A stretch of 64,000 nucleotides of DNA from Strongylocentrotus purpuratus (taxonomy: Eukaryota > Echinodermata > Echinoidea > Camarodonta > Strongylocentrotidae): positions 22,693,213 to 22,757,212 of the forward strand of contig NW_022145611.1 in NCBI RefSeq assembly GCF_000002235.5. Reading direction: 5' to 3'. A model generated the notes under the pieces. It was not told the DNA's origin, searched no databases, and worked only from the letters and a program-made list of their open reading frames with translations. Position numbers and translations under genes: made by a program. Positions 37,946-51,008 of this stretch are shown in pieces; position 1 is the first letter of the stretch, and each line of letters begins with the position of its first letter.

Positions 37946-39285
37946 CCATAACAATAATTTTCTCTCTGTGAATATTTCCAACTTTTGTACAGCTATTAGA
38001 AAGTAATGTTAAGTACCTTTGTTTGGATGTTCTCTGATGATCAGTTTAACTGTCCAACACTAGAGAAGTCTAGTGTATAAATGTAGTAAAGACACACAGA
38101 TCAATAAGATTCCAAATGGACCTATGGATAATGATTTTCCATCTAAAGTATTCATTTTGTCTGTTAAGATATGTGTTGTTTATGCAGGGTCATGTATTAA
38201 AGGATAGTTCTCCAAGATGCACACCTGCATTCTCCCTATATCCCAATTATGTTTCTGTATGTTGCTAGATCATTTTACATTTTTGGTTACTGTATGAATT
38301 GGCTGTACGAACATGATTTGTTACAGAGTTTTAATAGAAACAGTCATGTATTCACACTTACTGATGAATTACCAATAACAGACTTTTGTCTCCATTTTGT
38401 GTTAAGATAATAATTTCTGACTATTAAAACTAGCAATATTTGCTTATTGGAGGAAGGAAAAACATGTGAAAGTTGTACTTCAAGGACTTAATCCAAGTAT
38501 GGCGATGTTACCTTTATATAGGGCTGTCCATTCAGTGATCAGGTATGGTTTATACTACTGTATAGATCTATTGGAGAACATTGCTAACAATACTGGAATT
38601 TTTGTTGGTTAAAGGCAGTTTCCCTGTAGGAAAAAAAAATCACTTTTGGGAATTGTGTATAATTATGTCAAGATATCCAAGCTTTCAGATGATGGAACAG
38701 CAACATCAAATCTTTGTAATTTTTATGTGGTGAAAGTTCCTTGTTTTACAGTATGTAAAATCTCATGACCAATATAGTATACCTTCTAAGTGCAGAATTC
38801 ATAACAGACAATTTAAGATCATTTTAGAATTTACTGTATTTTTTGTACTGTGTCTCTTTCACGTGACATATTAGCATTCTTAATTCAAAGCCACTGGTAT
38901 TAACTATAGGTTCAGAATGTGTCTTCTACTCTACTTTATGTAGTAGCAGTGAGAAAACTGATAAAGTGAAGCCTTGTTGAAAATGAAAATACTCCTTGGA
39001 AGTAAGGAATTATCATTCTATATTGAAATCCCTTCAAATCCGTTTTATCAGGACCTGTACACAATAAGACACAAAGAAGTTGAAAGGAAAAAAAAATCAT
39101 CTTATTTGTAATAACAACTTGTCACAGTCCTTTTATACAAATGTAATACCCGTTTCTGCAAGAGGTGATCCAGATCCATGTACCTGCATTCTTTGTGTTC
39201 TATAATACTTAAAATCTCTTTGGTTTACATGTACCTGTGTTATAAACATTTATTTGTAATAAATGATTGAGGATCATTGTACATT
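37946..39285 (+). other. PSMA3: PSMA3 3' untranslated region
   Basis: After the TAA the sequence is AT-rich and repeat-poor. A canonical AATAAA at 39258-39263 would give a 3' UTR of about 1.3 kb. Another AATAAA lies near 39466. The exact end needs transcript data. Confidence 0.5.
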
Positions 39286-40108
39286 GAACTTCTGTGTTTA
39301 ATGTTTAATAATTATGTATTGAAGGATTGCTTATACATGTAGTCATGAGTGTGCATGTGGATATAGTGTGATGTGTAGTCAGTGTGGCATTATATTTGAA
39401 GAGTTTTGTTGCAATATGATGATGAAAAAAACATTGTTTTGGACCATGATTTTATGCAAGAACATGAAATAAATATTAAATGATCAGCTTACTTGTATTA
39501 GAGTAAAAGTACCTTGAAAAGAAATGTTCAATTATTTTGTGTAACATGCAATATATCCACAAATTTGTTTCACTGGAAAATGCAATACATCTATGGTAAA
39601 GTTCATTCACCTACTGTTTAATATAATTCTAGTTAATGTTTATTCTGACATTACAAAATCCATTCTGTACTAAGAGCTTGATTTTGAGGTCAGTAGAGCG
39701 AAATATTACAAATAGTTTGAATTCCATAAATCTACTGAGTAGGAGCATCGCACATGAATTCCACAAGACACCTCCTTCCCACTGCGCATCTACGCCTCAC
39801 CACGCATATTCACTGTTTTTGTTGTGTGCATCCATTGCATCATGAATACACACTGGATATATTGCACTTTACTCTGAAGCAGGAATGGTGTTTATTGTGT
39901 TTTTGACCCATGATCAATGAATCTTGAAAATGTGTTGCAGGAAACTGATTATAGATCCAGGTATAATACCATCTTTCTTTGAACCATTTACTTTACCTAT
40001 TTCGGATTTGGTGTTTATTGCGTTTTAAAATGAAACCTCATTTGTAGCCTGGAAAACGCCTTTTTTTCTGTCAAGAGAAAGTAGTTAATTTAGGAATTGA
40101 TAAACCTG

Positions 40109-40340
40109 GGGGGCGTTTCACAAAGACTAAGATTGACTTTAAGTTGAACCATGGCAGGCCGTTCTTGCCACTGTTTTGCTCTCACCCTTTATTGGCATTG
40201 GGCTCTCAAGGAACGTACAAACCATAGTCGCAAATCTACAGAATTTTACATTTTTTTGACAATTCATTATTTAAAGTAAGTAGTGGCATGAATGGCCTGC
40301 CATCATTAAGTTGATCATAGTGTTTGCGAAACAACCCCCT
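40109..40340. mobile_element. MITE with long imperfect inverted ends
   Basis: The left end GGGGCGTTTCACAAAGACTA...AACCATGGCAGGCC and the right end GGCCTGCCATC...GTTTGCGAAACAACCCCC pair as inverted repeats of about 50 bases. Their outer parts are GGGGCGTTTCACAAA and TTTGCGAAACAACCCC. Target duplication unclear. No coding capacity. Confidence 0.65.
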
Positions 40341-41064
40341 GATTTTTTTTTCTTCAGATCTTGATCCTATTACATCCATTATCTTGTCATTGTATGTATG
40401 TTCATTTGTCTTTCTCATTGCTTCCATAATTTTCATCCTCCCCTTTCCTCCCAATCATAATTCACACTATAATCTTTACATTGCCTGCCATACATCATTT
40501 ATTCCTCATAACTTTACTTTTGTCACGATCATTTCTCACCATCCTGCTCTCCTTGGATTATCACATTTTAATGGTGCATTTCTGTTCCTGTTGGAAGGAA
40601 ACCAACTTGCATGATGGAGCTATCCAAAAACAAATGTTTATTGGAGATGTTCACCAATAAATTGTGAAGCTTTAATAACCATTCAAATTTTTAATTACTG
40701 GTAAATTAACACAATTCATAATGGCCTACTTTCTTGAATTATCTGAACAGAAAAAATAGAGAAAGAGAGATAATGGTGACAGAAAGAGGAAAAGAAACAA
40801 AAACCAGTTGGCAACTGCAAAACAAGAAATATGAAAAAAGCTAAAAACAGAAGATGATCTTCCTGCAAGTTATGAAAATTTATTTATAAATATCTCAAAA
40901 TAATCATCACATAGGTTCACAGACATAATGAAAAACCTCATTGACAACAAAATACGGTAATGTTATTTTATAGTTGACATCTGTCTTCCAAATGCAAATA
41001 TGTGCATACAGATGAACTCAATGTTTACTTCATGTTATGCAACACCTTCAACAAATATACAATA

Positions 41065-41237
41065 CAGTGGAAACTCGTTGTAGAAAGCTCTGAATGACTA
41101 GATACTTGGTACGTCAAAATAATTTTGTTGGTCCCAGGTATTTAACATTCTTCTCTTTAAAAAATATCCTGATATAACAAGATAATTGTCATGGTCCCAA
41201 TCATAACCAATGTTCTTGTTACAATGAGTTTCCACTG
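41065..41237. mobile_element. pogo-like MITE
   Basis: Termini CAGTGGAAACTCGTTGTA and TTACAATGAGTTTCCACTG are inverted, flanked by TA (41063-41064, 41238-41239). CAGT..AA.CTCG is typical of pogo/Tigger ends. At 173 bp it is close in length to the MITE at 35476 but differs in sequence. Confidence 0.75.
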
Positions 41238-42292
41238 TACACACCTATAAATACCCTTGAAAAACAGGCACAGACTAGAAGCAATTGGAACAATTATCAT
41301 TAATCAATAATCACACAAAAGAGCTACATGTAAACCGGTATAGCAAATATATAAACTTTAGGTGGAAACATTGATATTTCAAATTCAAAGAAAAGTATAA
41401 TTTAATTTGCCAACATGTGCAGGAGGGAGGGAGAGGCAATCGATAATCAGTTTTCTTTCACTTTACCCCTCTCCTATCCACAATGCTATAGCACCTCTAC
41501 AGGGCATACCCTTAAAAGCAAAATGTCTTGCATACCATTACAATTATATTATGCCTAAAAACAGTACACAAGAATTGTATTATAAAATCTCAACATGGCT
41601 GGAAAATTCTCATCTTTCACAGACATGCATCATAGATTCATGATTAGTTTACATCGGATGAACAATGCATGTACTAGATTTGTCAAATGTGTGATAACCT
41701 TGACTTGACACTCAAACTCGTGTAGTACAGAACGTTTACCCGGTCACTCATCCCTGCAAGAACGTCAAGTACTTGAAAGGTACATGTATACAAAACGAAA
41801 TAAAGTATAAATTATCATAATATAATAATCATACTACTAATTGTAAGGGGCTTTGTATTTCAAAATTTAACACTTATTACAGGAATACATTAATCATGAT
41901 AGTCATACATTTGTACATGTTATATGTATTTATTATGTTGTGCATTATAATCAGGAAGAGACTAAAATAAAAAGAAAGACCACAACGTCACTTACATTAA
42001 AACAAACAATAATTGAGTACTATCAGATTTTAAAAAAAAACTCACTCCTCTTGGGGACTGCAAAAATATCACATTTCTTGGAATTTTTAATTTGCAAAAC
42101 ACATACAATATTCAGAGCAAGCAAGATAGAGATAGAAAAAGAGATCACAAAAATAAACAGCATTTTTCCCTCAGCTATTGTCAAACTTACATTCTTGGGA
42201 GTAAAGAAGAGGGAGTAAAGAAGAGGAAGTTTTTAGAATTTACATGAATCTAGAACCGATTTATATTGGGTGTTGAAGATTTAGCGACTGCA

Positions 42293-42493
42293 TTATGTAC
42301 AATGTTGTGTATTTCCTTGGAAAGATGGTTTTGACTGGAAGCTTTGAAAGGCTCCTTCCATGGCACTTAGTACAGAATCATAAATGTCTGATATCCTTGG
42401 ACTTGGAGTCAGTTGATGAAGCACTGAGGAAATAGAAAGAGTAACACACTCCGGAGCAGCTGTAGACCAGGATACATCGATCAGCACCTTCAT
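42293..42493 (-). CDS. Small open frame of unknown status
   Basis: A 66-codon frame starts MKVLIDVSWSTAAPECVTL and has ordinary, non-repetitive protein composition in a patch slightly richer in GC than its surroundings. An in-frame TGA lies just upstream of the ATG, and a CTGCAG that could serve as acceptor lies at about 42512. I recognise no family. It could be a short exon, a small protein or chance. Confidence 0.2.
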   Translation of the reverse strand: MKVLIDVSWSTAAPECVTLSISSVLHQLTPSPRISDIYDSVLSAMEGAFQSFQSKPSFQGNTQHCT

Positions 42494-43779
42494 GATGATA
42501 TCCCTTCAGTACTGCAGTCAATCATTTATGTCTTATCCTTTGCCGCTTTGTTATCATTCCGACATCTATCCGATTTTCTGTCATGTTGTCTGCGAGTCCA
42601 TTTCAAGAAGTCCAAGGTAACCAAGGATCATGGTGCAATGAGAAGGCAGGTAGATGTAAGTAGTGTAGGCAGCAGTTGCGATAGTCAGCACAATGATTGA
42701 ATCTGAGATTCCTATAGTTAAGGAAAAAAACTTTTGTGTATACATCCAGAATAGTAGAAATAAAAATACAATAGAACATCATGAAATTACAAATATATGG
42801 CACTAATCCTCATTCAGTTAATCTAAGGAATTCCTCATTACGGTCGCTAACTTCACACAGCCACACACGCACGCGCGCCCCTGCAACCCACCGGCGGTAA
42901 GGTATGCAATCGTATTGTGTAGCAGTTTGCCGTGAATCTTGTGAGAAACACAAGTCTTTGTTTTTTAGGAAAATTAGATCTAGACCCTACTCCAAATAGG
43001 TAAGAAAATTGAAATGAAACAGCCACAAAATATAACGACTTCTAATTCATGACCATTATTTGAACAATTGATGAAGGTTTAGTCTAGTTGAATTCTAATA
43101 TGTTTAAGTAGGGTATTTCCACGCCGAAGTTACGGGTCAAAATAAGGATATGATTCTGAATTAGCGCCCCATTGCCGTTACCTTTGCAGAGAGCCTGCAG
43201 CTTCAGTCTACACATCATTTTCTTATCACACCCATAATAATGAACGTGTGGGACTGAACTGTTTTATGATTCACATTTTGATGTCTAAAAGGATACTGAA
43301 AGTCCATCTTTCTGCCGGTTCCAGCATATAAACAGCAGTCACAAGTGTATATTGAGTATAAATCCAACATATATAGTCTTTTAAACGACGAAACACGTTC
43401 ATCTTTGTATCAATTTTAGTCCCTTCGTCCTCGTATTTTTGGAATACACCACACCTTTTTATTCAATAGCGCAGGAATAAATAATATTGAGTCGCTCGCT
43501 CGCTTTGATCTGTTGTGCATTATAGTATGGTACACATAGTGAGATGGTGAAGAGGATGATAGTGGAATGGTGATGAAAATGATAAAAGTCAATTGTGATG
43601 AGGATGACTGATTTTTGTTGTTGATATAGTTAAATTAAGCCCATAAAAATGAGCAATATCTGTAACGTAGGTAATTAGTTTGCCAATTAATTGTTTATTT
43701 TACACAAACTTACACTGCACGTGTATTTTCCGGAAATTCGACATGAAGGTTTGTCAAAGTAAAGGAGGCTCTATATTAT

Positions 43780-44025
43780 TAAAAAGGATAAAGGGCACTT
43801 CTAAGAAAGGAAAATGGAGTATGTGTCATAATGAAATAAAAGGGCAATTATCAGAGGTAAAACTAAAAGGGGCACCTCTTAGATTTTTATAGGGGCAATT
43901 ATCTGAGGTAAAGGGGGCACTTATCAGATGTAAAAGGAGGCAAATTTTCTTTGAAAAAGGGGCAATTTTGGGGGAAATGAAAAAGGGAGCACTGCCCCCC
44001 CCCCCCTCTGAGCGCCCCCTCTGCT
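43780..44025. repeat. GGGGCACTTATCAGA minisatellite, short copy
   Basis: A degenerate array on the theme AAAGGGGCACTTATCAGA, ending in a C run and GCGCCCCCTCTG. It resembles the right end of the arrays at 24805 and 63050. Frames through it are spurious. Confidence 0.65.
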
Positions 44026-44529
44026 CCCCACTCCTCCTCTTTGTGTGCTAATCCCATCCTACCTCTCCCCCACCCGACTCCGCCCTTATCCACAATACCC
44101 CTACCTCCCATTTGTTTGGCAATCAATCACACCTCTTCCCATTATTCCATGGCACCATTCCTCCTAGTAGATTGGTTTACTAACAAAAGTTGTTTTTGAT
44201 AACCGGAAAGCTTGCCCAATGTTTGCCAGACATGGTAACAAGTTATGTATGCAAAGTGGATTCCTAGTATTGTATTTCAAGTCTCTTTGTTGTCTCTCTT
44301 ATTTCTCTATCTCTTTCTCTCTTTCTTCACCTACTCCTTGTCACATTGTTTCACCTCTCCTCTCTTCAGATATTCCACCTTCTGCTCTCTTATTTTACCT
44401 TTTCACACATTTTTGTCACGTCTCTTTCCCTCTCTTTCCCATCCCCATTTTATCTCTCGTGTAGTCTGTTTTAGTATTTCCTTACTCAACAATCCAAACA
44501 TACAATTCCATTCGCCTTCCACCGTACCT

Positions 44530-44535
44530 TTTATT
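44530..44535 (-). terminator. ENOPH1: Candidate ENOPH1 poly(A) signal
   Basis: AATAAA on the - strand, about 1 kb past the ENOPH1 stop. It is the first canonical signal I noticed downstream; alternatives are possible. Confidence 0.3.
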
Positions 44536-45542
44536 GCATCAATGTACATGTAATATTTCAATACCAGTGATAGCTGTAAATATTCAGGTCCAATGCAACT
44601 CTAGTCCTATCTTTTTTTTTTCATTTTTAGAAAGAATGAGAAACATTTGAGAAATAATAAATATAAAATGATTACAGTAAAGGATGTGACTGGTTTAGCA
44701 ATTTACAACAAGGGTGATTTCTTTTAATATTTGAGTACCGGTATACTATGCAGAATACATTGCTCTTAGAGCTCAAGACAAAACTACAGTGTCTGAAAAT
44801 TGAAACCAACTTTTTTTTAATAATCTTTTTTTAAAGGCAAAATAAGTACAATCTACATGAAAGTGAAAAAGTTTAGAAAGAAAAAAAATTCAAAAGAATT
44901 CAGCCCATATCTTCCTGCCCTTGTTCAATCAGCAAAATTCAAATATTAACACTACTAGTACTGAAACAAAATGTGACATAATATATACAAATAACTCTAA
45001 ACTAATCATCTTCATCGGTTGATGTCACTTTATATGAATGTTTATAAGTATAAGGGGAGGGGAGGTATCTAATACATTATCAAATGTATTTCATAATATT
45101 AGCAAAAACATGAATCACACTTCTGTATTTCAGTTGTTCATAATGATTGATTTGTTTTACCACAAAACAAAAAGTGCTCACACACAGAGTCACAGACTCG
45201 ATCCTTAAAAGATCATCCCCCGACATGATCCCTACTCTTACTACTAACACAATGTCACATATGCACAGAAAGACATTTCATAAAGGAATACAAAATACAT
45301 ATACAGTGTACATTCAAGGCTAGTTCAAGGCTAGTTCACATATGATGAGGAAAACTGTAACTATATATGTATCAATGTATTCAGATATATATGCATGTAC
45401 CTGGAAGTGATTTTGATCTTTACATTCTGGTCAAAGTTCTGCAAATAAGTTCATGAAATAAGTATCACTTTGATACCCTGTGAGTTGCTCTGAAATTCCC
45501 ATTTAAAAAAACAGTTCTTCAACTGATTTCTTGAGATCAATG

Positions 45543-48500
45543 TCATTTGTCATCTTCCTGTTCATCACTTTGATCTTCCCATTCTGGCCAGAGTTCTTTA
45601 AATGATTCAAGGATATCAAACTCGCTCTTTTCTTCCTGTGACAAGGCTTTGTTTCCAGGACGAACTACAATGGCTGACTTGAGCCCTGCCTCTTTGGCTG
45701 GTCTGGCCTCTGCAAGAGAGAGAGAGAGAGAGAGAGAGAAATTAAAGAAATTTAATCTGTTACACATCAATAAATATATGCATTAAAAATAAATAAGCAA
45801 GAGAGAAAGAAAAATCAACAACAAAAATGAAAACAGAGAAGAAGAAAAAGAAATAAATAAAGAAGAAGAAGTTAAAAATAATAATAATAATAATGAGAGG
45901 CAGAAGAAAGGAAGAAAAAATAAAATGATTTTGAAGCAAGTGTGAAGGGATCAGATACTTGAAGTTATAATCCCAACACAAATACTTGGATGATTACCGG
46001 TACAGACAATTAATAAAAGATGCATGTAGATTTGAGCCTACATGATTAAAAATAGCAGTGCTTGTGTATGTGTCAGGCATGAATATTAACACATTGATTC
46101 TCCCATTCCATATGTTTATTGCAGGAATCTGACGATTCCGGGAGGAAATGGGTTAATATTCTATACCCTAGTCACTCCTATGAGACCACCATCAGCCTGA
46201 CTACAGATCAAACAAGAAAAATACACCCCTTCTAATGACCAAAAAGTGGTCAGTTAGGAGTGGGTTGAGGTCAATTTGGCTATGTGACTAAGGTATCAAA
46301 CCAAACAAATATGTTAGCATGAGATAGAAAAGATATCATAGGATGTATTGTACTTTTTGAATAATGCTCTTTTAGCATACCTCGAGTGACATCAGTAAGA
46401 AAGAGAATCTCTCCTGGCTCCACCTGTAGATCTTCAGCAATCTGTGTGTAACTGTCTTTCTCTACCTTGGCTCCTATCTTGGTGTCATAGTGGCCAGATA
46501 GAAGCTACAACAAAAACATTTCAAATAAAATTCTTCATCAATGTACAAAGATGATATACAGTCATGTATGATGGCAACCACCAGACACTTGACTTGGGTC
46601 GGTATTCTACTAAGTTAAACCTGATGCTGGGTGTAAGATCATAGTTAACAATCTTCCTTTGCTAAGCCCAATTTTGGACACAAGCTTAAACCCATCGACA
46701 GGTTTAGATTTTTGTAGAATACAGGCCAAAGATAATAAAAAAAAAATATAAGGAATGTATCATGCCATCATTCTCACAAGATTCACAAAGTATGGTAGTA
46801 TCGTTAACTAAGAGTACAAGCTGTCCATTTATTCATTTCCATCATAATATTTCTATTATACGCAGGAAACTACTTCAATCAACAATCAATTCCAGTAAAG
46901 TTAACATCGACTCATGAATAAATAGTTCCTGCTTAAAAATTTTATTTTTTAAACAACAAAGAATCAAAATGAGTATGCTTGTTATTAGGGGAAAACACAA
47001 GAATGACACTAAATAGTATTTCATAAGTTATTTCAGAAGAGCCTAACTAGATCAAAATTACAGGAAGCCTTCAAAAACAGACTAAACTTTTTTTTTTTAA
47101 TAAAGGCTTTTGACCATTGCATACAATCCCAATCCCCAATAATCACATACCCCGGTAATGACAAAGGAGGAATCTTTGTTTACTTACTGGTAATATATCT
47201 CCTTCAACACTATTACCGAAGAGAAGCTTTTGAGCATGGACACTGCCTGATGAATAGATACATACATCTTTACCTTCTGTTTTCCATCTCTTGATGCATG
47301 GCACAACGTCTTCATATAAGCTACAAACAAATCACAAGAAAATGTACCAACATGAAATTTATAGGAATATACATATAGGAATTTGATTTGAAGTAATATA
47401 GTAATTACGATTCTTTATAAATGAAATTTATATGTACATGTATATTGGCAGTGCATCACTTAAATAAGGAACAAATAATTTACTGAAAATCATATAAACA
47501 GCTGTTTGTTTGTGTGTTTAACCCGACTGCTGAGAAAGCATTTGTATGCTTGTAAGCAAACAGGGGACTGACAGCTTTAATTCCTCTCTGAAGGAATTGG
47601 TAATGAGGATGAATGCCTTACCAATGGGCACTAGTGCTTCAACTTAGTTTCGAACTGGGATCTTCCGGTTACAAAACCACTGCTCTTCTACTGATCCATC
47701 GCGCCTCCTCTTTCAATCATGTGTTTGTTACTTACATAGAATAAGAGAAAGGAAAATGCTTCGGACATTTCTACATCACCAGACTATTACTGACACACAA
47801 TAACTGACTATTATCCAATGGATCTTACACTCACTCTCCCTTCAGCTTGGATCCATAAGCTTCTTGCCACATATGACCCTGTAGCTGCTTGAGAGCGGTC
47901 ACCTTACGGTCATTGTCCATCAGCCAAAGAACACTCTTCACTACAGCATCCTTCATGGTCTTCTCATCACACTCCTTGTCACACAAGTCTGGAATAGATA
48001 CAACTCCTTCAGCTGCTTTGTCTGACTCAGCCTGTATTAAAAAGTTACATAAAAAAATGTCATTCTGAATGGTAAAACTCTGAGCAGATTTTTGAGAGCA
48101 ATTAGTAACTCATCGTCACAATGTATTTCATTTGCACTTCTTCCTCTTGAAAAAATGAGTTCTTTCTGTTTCTCTCATTTCTTTTTTAGCATGTACGTAA
48201 CCAAAAATGGTCCCTGTCTGAGTGCTGTGAGCCATTTTGTTCTTTCTCTCTCTCCACCCATCTCTCTTTCTTTTTTCTCATTTTTGGTGATTTTGACAAT
48301 TTGACTGAAATTGACTCAGACTGTAATTACTGTTATTAGACAGCTTTTATGTGCTCAATATTTTGGCCATTCCAAGTGAAGAAATTTATTTACCATGAAA
48401 TAATACTTCTGGAATATCAAATTCATCCACTTCTGGTAAGATTTACCTGTAATCTGAGTGCCTCTATATCTTGTTGACATGGCTCTTCTTTCCAGTGAAC

Positions 48501-48999
48501 ATCTAAATATTCTGCCACATTCTCTCTGATGTATGGAAACAAAACATCCTGGAAGGAGGAAAATGTGCAAGAGGTTTACAAAAGTGGTTAAAATCGACAG
48601 CTAAAATTCTCTACATCACATTCATGTACACCTTAAAACAAAACAAAATGTTGTGTTGCAGCGATTTTTTGAAAAGATTTGCTTCTCATCAATACCTGAG
48701 GTAATGTTATTTTTAAACTTCTTGTTGGATATAGCTTCATTGCAGTCTATGATCCTACAGAATCGGTTTCACAAATCTTGTGATCTTCCTCAACAAAATG
48801 CTGCACATTTAAGAAAAGGAAAAGAAGATATCTTTAAAATGATTGTGGTAAGCTGGTGTTGACTAGAACTTACTGCAACAAATGTGATAGGAGTAGTGGT
48901 TCCTTCTATATCCAGTAAGATTATCTTGGTGTCATTTTGAAGAGATGAAATGGCCGACTCGACTTCCTTTCGTCTCTTTGGAGGTGGAGAGGAAGACAT
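45543..48999 (-). CDS. ENOPH1: Enolase-phosphatase E1 (methionine salvage)
   Basis: Six coding exons (5'-3'): 48999-48874, 48548-48447, 48031-47835, 47320-47188, 46504-46381, 45709-45543; all GT-AG and in phase; 282 aa (human 261). It is a HAD-superfamily enzyme that enolises and then dephosphorylates 2,3-diketo-5-methylthiopentyl-1-phosphate in the methionine salvage pathway (family knowledge). Visible motifs: IILLDIEGTTTPITF with the nucleophile Asp (motif I), IYSSGS (motif II), the HYDTKIGAKVEKDSY segment with the HAD lysine, and ILFLTDVTREA (motif IV), plus VVRPGNK near the end. It has a longer N-terminus (MSSSPPPKRRKEVE) and an acidic C-terminal tail (DEQEDDK). The final acceptor's pyrimidine tract is a GA/CT microsatellite. 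All motifs are intact. Confidence 0.96.
45713..45739. repeat. (GA)n microsatellite forming a splice-site tract
   Basis: About 24 bases of GA on +, that is (CT)n on -, directly followed by TTGCAG and the last ENOPH1 exon. The repeat is the acceptor's pyrimidine tract. Confidence 0.9.
46597..46727. mobile_element. 131-bp MITE in an ENOPH1 intron
   Basis: The left end GGTCGGTATTCTAC and right end GTAGAATACAGGCC are inverted with two mismatches, and AAACCTG/CAGGTTT extends the pairing further in. It lies in the intron between exons 4 and 5. Target duplication not clear. Confidence 0.65.
47500..47715 (-). mobile_element. tRNA-derived SINE in an ENOPH1 intron
   Basis: On the - strand a tRNA-like head reads GGCGCGATGGATCAGTAGAA (A box) and AGTTCGAAAC (B box, 47647-47656), followed by a body of about 130 bases. 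It lies in the intron between exons 3 and 4, in gene orientation. It shares only short phrases with the SINE at 7988. Confidence 0.65.
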
Positions 49000-49006
49000 C
49001 TTGGAA
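49000..49006 (-). promoter_or_regulatory. ENOPH1: End of ENOPH1 5' leader after an acceptor
   Basis: On the - strand TATTTCAG immediately precedes TTCCAAG and then the ATG, so the start codon exon appears to be joined to a separate upstream untranslated exon. Confidence 0.55.
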
Positions 49007-49616
49007 CTGAAATAATAAAGTCAAGATTGCATATTATTCTACAACATATCATGATCAGTAAATGGCTCGAGATTATTTATTTAAACAAAAAATGTTAAGA
49101 TGTTAAGATTTGCTGAGGAGCTAAATTGAATAGATTAATTTGTGTGAAGAGGAGGGAGATAACTTTGATTTACATGAAGGATGCATGCTGGTAGTTATGC
49201 CTATTAATGCTAGAAAGGTGTGTCAGCAAGACATTGTTCGTATATATTTGTTTTTAACTGTTTTTGGTAAAGCCAAGTAATTATTTGCGAATATAATGAT
49301 GCAATAGTTACTGTAATTTTTGTGACTTAAATTTTGATTTTCTACAGCAACTGAAGTGACCTTTGTCAAGGGTCTTCTACCCTCTTTTGTTTGATATGAA
49401 CATGACGAAATAAAGATTGGCCTCATTCCCAATTATAGAGCCGCATATATAATCAACAACTGCTTCGTCTGATTTATGACTTTGAGTATACCCTCACATT
49501 ATTTTAATGATCCACAGAGCAATGTTCATCGGGTGAGGGAAGGGGCGGTGGTACGTGAGTTCGCCGGACGCATATTACTTTTTAGGTTTTGTTTACTTAC
49601 CTCTCCGCACGCTCAG

Positions 49617-49935
49617 GGGTATATTCAATTCAATTCAATTCATTTATTTTTCCTCTTTCAATCGTTCATATTTACAATGATGATTTTTAACATATTCACA
49701 TATGGGTGCCTTATTGGCATCAACATACTAGTCCTTAAGAAGTTAAGGCTGGACTAAATGAGGAATAAATCGAGTAATACTATATAACCCAATTGGATAC
49801 TACTACTAGACCAACTGGTTGCAGACCAAACGGCAATAAACAGCCTTTGCCCATCAGACCAAGCTTGCCCGGCCGGTCCCGGCCCTGAGGGCTGCCGGGG
49901 CGGTGCATATCTCGCGGCGCTGTTCAAGCGACACA
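49617..49935 (-). mobile_element. Truncated LINE 3' end
   Basis: Read on -, a GC-rich stretch (about 49860-49935) runs into an AT-rich tail ending AATAAATGAATTGAATTGAA. Short tandem TTGAA tails are characteristic of CR1/L2-type LINE 3' ends (general knowledge). No reverse transcriptase part is present, so this is a 5'-truncated copy. Family unproved. Confidence 0.5.
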
Positions 49936-50239
49936 CACATTAACAGTTCGCAAGTAGATCTAGAGGTCAATATACAAGTTACTACCATGTTTACTTTGTA
50001 CCTTAATATGGTCCTTCTCGTGTAATGTGACCGATAAACGGTGACCAGATAATAGTTATTGAAACATTTACTTACAAATATGGGAACTCGAACTCCGACA
50101 AGTTTATTGTTTACAGTGTACACGTACAGTACACGTGGGCTTGTTTATTCGGATATCAATAACTGACCTCTGATGATATCAATATTGTATGTGACTATTA
50201 TGCACGTACGCGCGCCGCTACAGCTCAGATATTTGATGG

Positions 50240-50352
50240 ATATATCAGAGAGTTGGAACTCCCTGGATAGGATATATCGGGGGATATATGAGCACTCCAC
50301 AGAGTGGATTTGGCGCGATATAAGTTACATTATTATTATTATTATTATTATA
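50240..50352 (+). mobile_element. Possible LINE/SINE 3' tail with (ATT)n
   Basis: TTGGCGCGATATAAGTTACA followed by (TTA)n resembles the GGCGCTATATAA...(ATT)n tails common to invertebrate L2-like LINEs and the SINEs they mobilise. Only the last 100 or so bases are recognisable. Confidence 0.4.
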
Positions 50353-51008
50353 TACCCATCAGCTAGGGGCGGTATTCTTAAAATTGGACATAATCATGAT
50401 GGTAGAGCGCTAATAATATATTTTTGTAAGTTGGTATTCTGAAAATGCCCTAGATCTCCTGAAGCTGAAGGACCAGAGCTCTAATCTTATCGGTTTGACA
50501 CGCCCATTTTTTTGGACCCTATCCCAAGGTCGGTTTGGGCGGAAGTTGTCGATCCTGTCTCGCCTCTTGGTTGCTTTTGATTTTTTTCGTCAGCATTAAT
50601 TGATAGCGCAAATAAACTCATGTAAATTAAGGTGTCAAAATAAGTGGTGAATCAGTGGATTTAGAACGAGAAAAAAAAAAGAGCTCTACCATAGTTTTCG
50701 TTGAAAATAAGCTTGAAGGTCGGTATACTAGGCCTACATGCCACTGTTTACATTATGATAAGCTAGAAATTTAGGATGGATTACTTTTTTTATTAAATTT
50801 CGTAGCGGAGTCTATCAAAAATTATTAAATATTCTCCTTCTCACTTATAATGAATACAAACTTTGGGTTTAAGAAATGGAGGGGGAAAAAATGTCACCAG
50901 CAATGTATAAAAGGTCTTTCTCTGCATAGGCCTACTAATGGAATGTCACTTGCTGCAAAATTAATTCTCCATATTCAATCATGTCAGCCTTCGTATATTC
51001 CTTAACCG

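Larger units (their letters stand above)
39290..44520. other. Intergenic region between PSMA3 and ENOPH1 3' ends
   Basis: The two flanking genes converge here. The region holds two MITEs (40109, 41065), a low-confidence small open frame (42293) and a minisatellite array (43780). The rest is AT-rich. Pyrimidine-rich frames at 44219-44553 are low complexity and not credible genes. Confidence 0.6.

Noticed and set aside
44219-44553. Hydrophobic 81- and 102-codon frames
   Set aside because: They come from a CT-rich low-complexity stretch; the apparent membrane segments reflect base composition.
50244-50270. Shared GAGTTGGAACTCCC hairpin at 50250 and 62662 as a regulatory site
   Set aside because: Short self-complementary matches in two repeat-rich places are more simply shared repeat debris.
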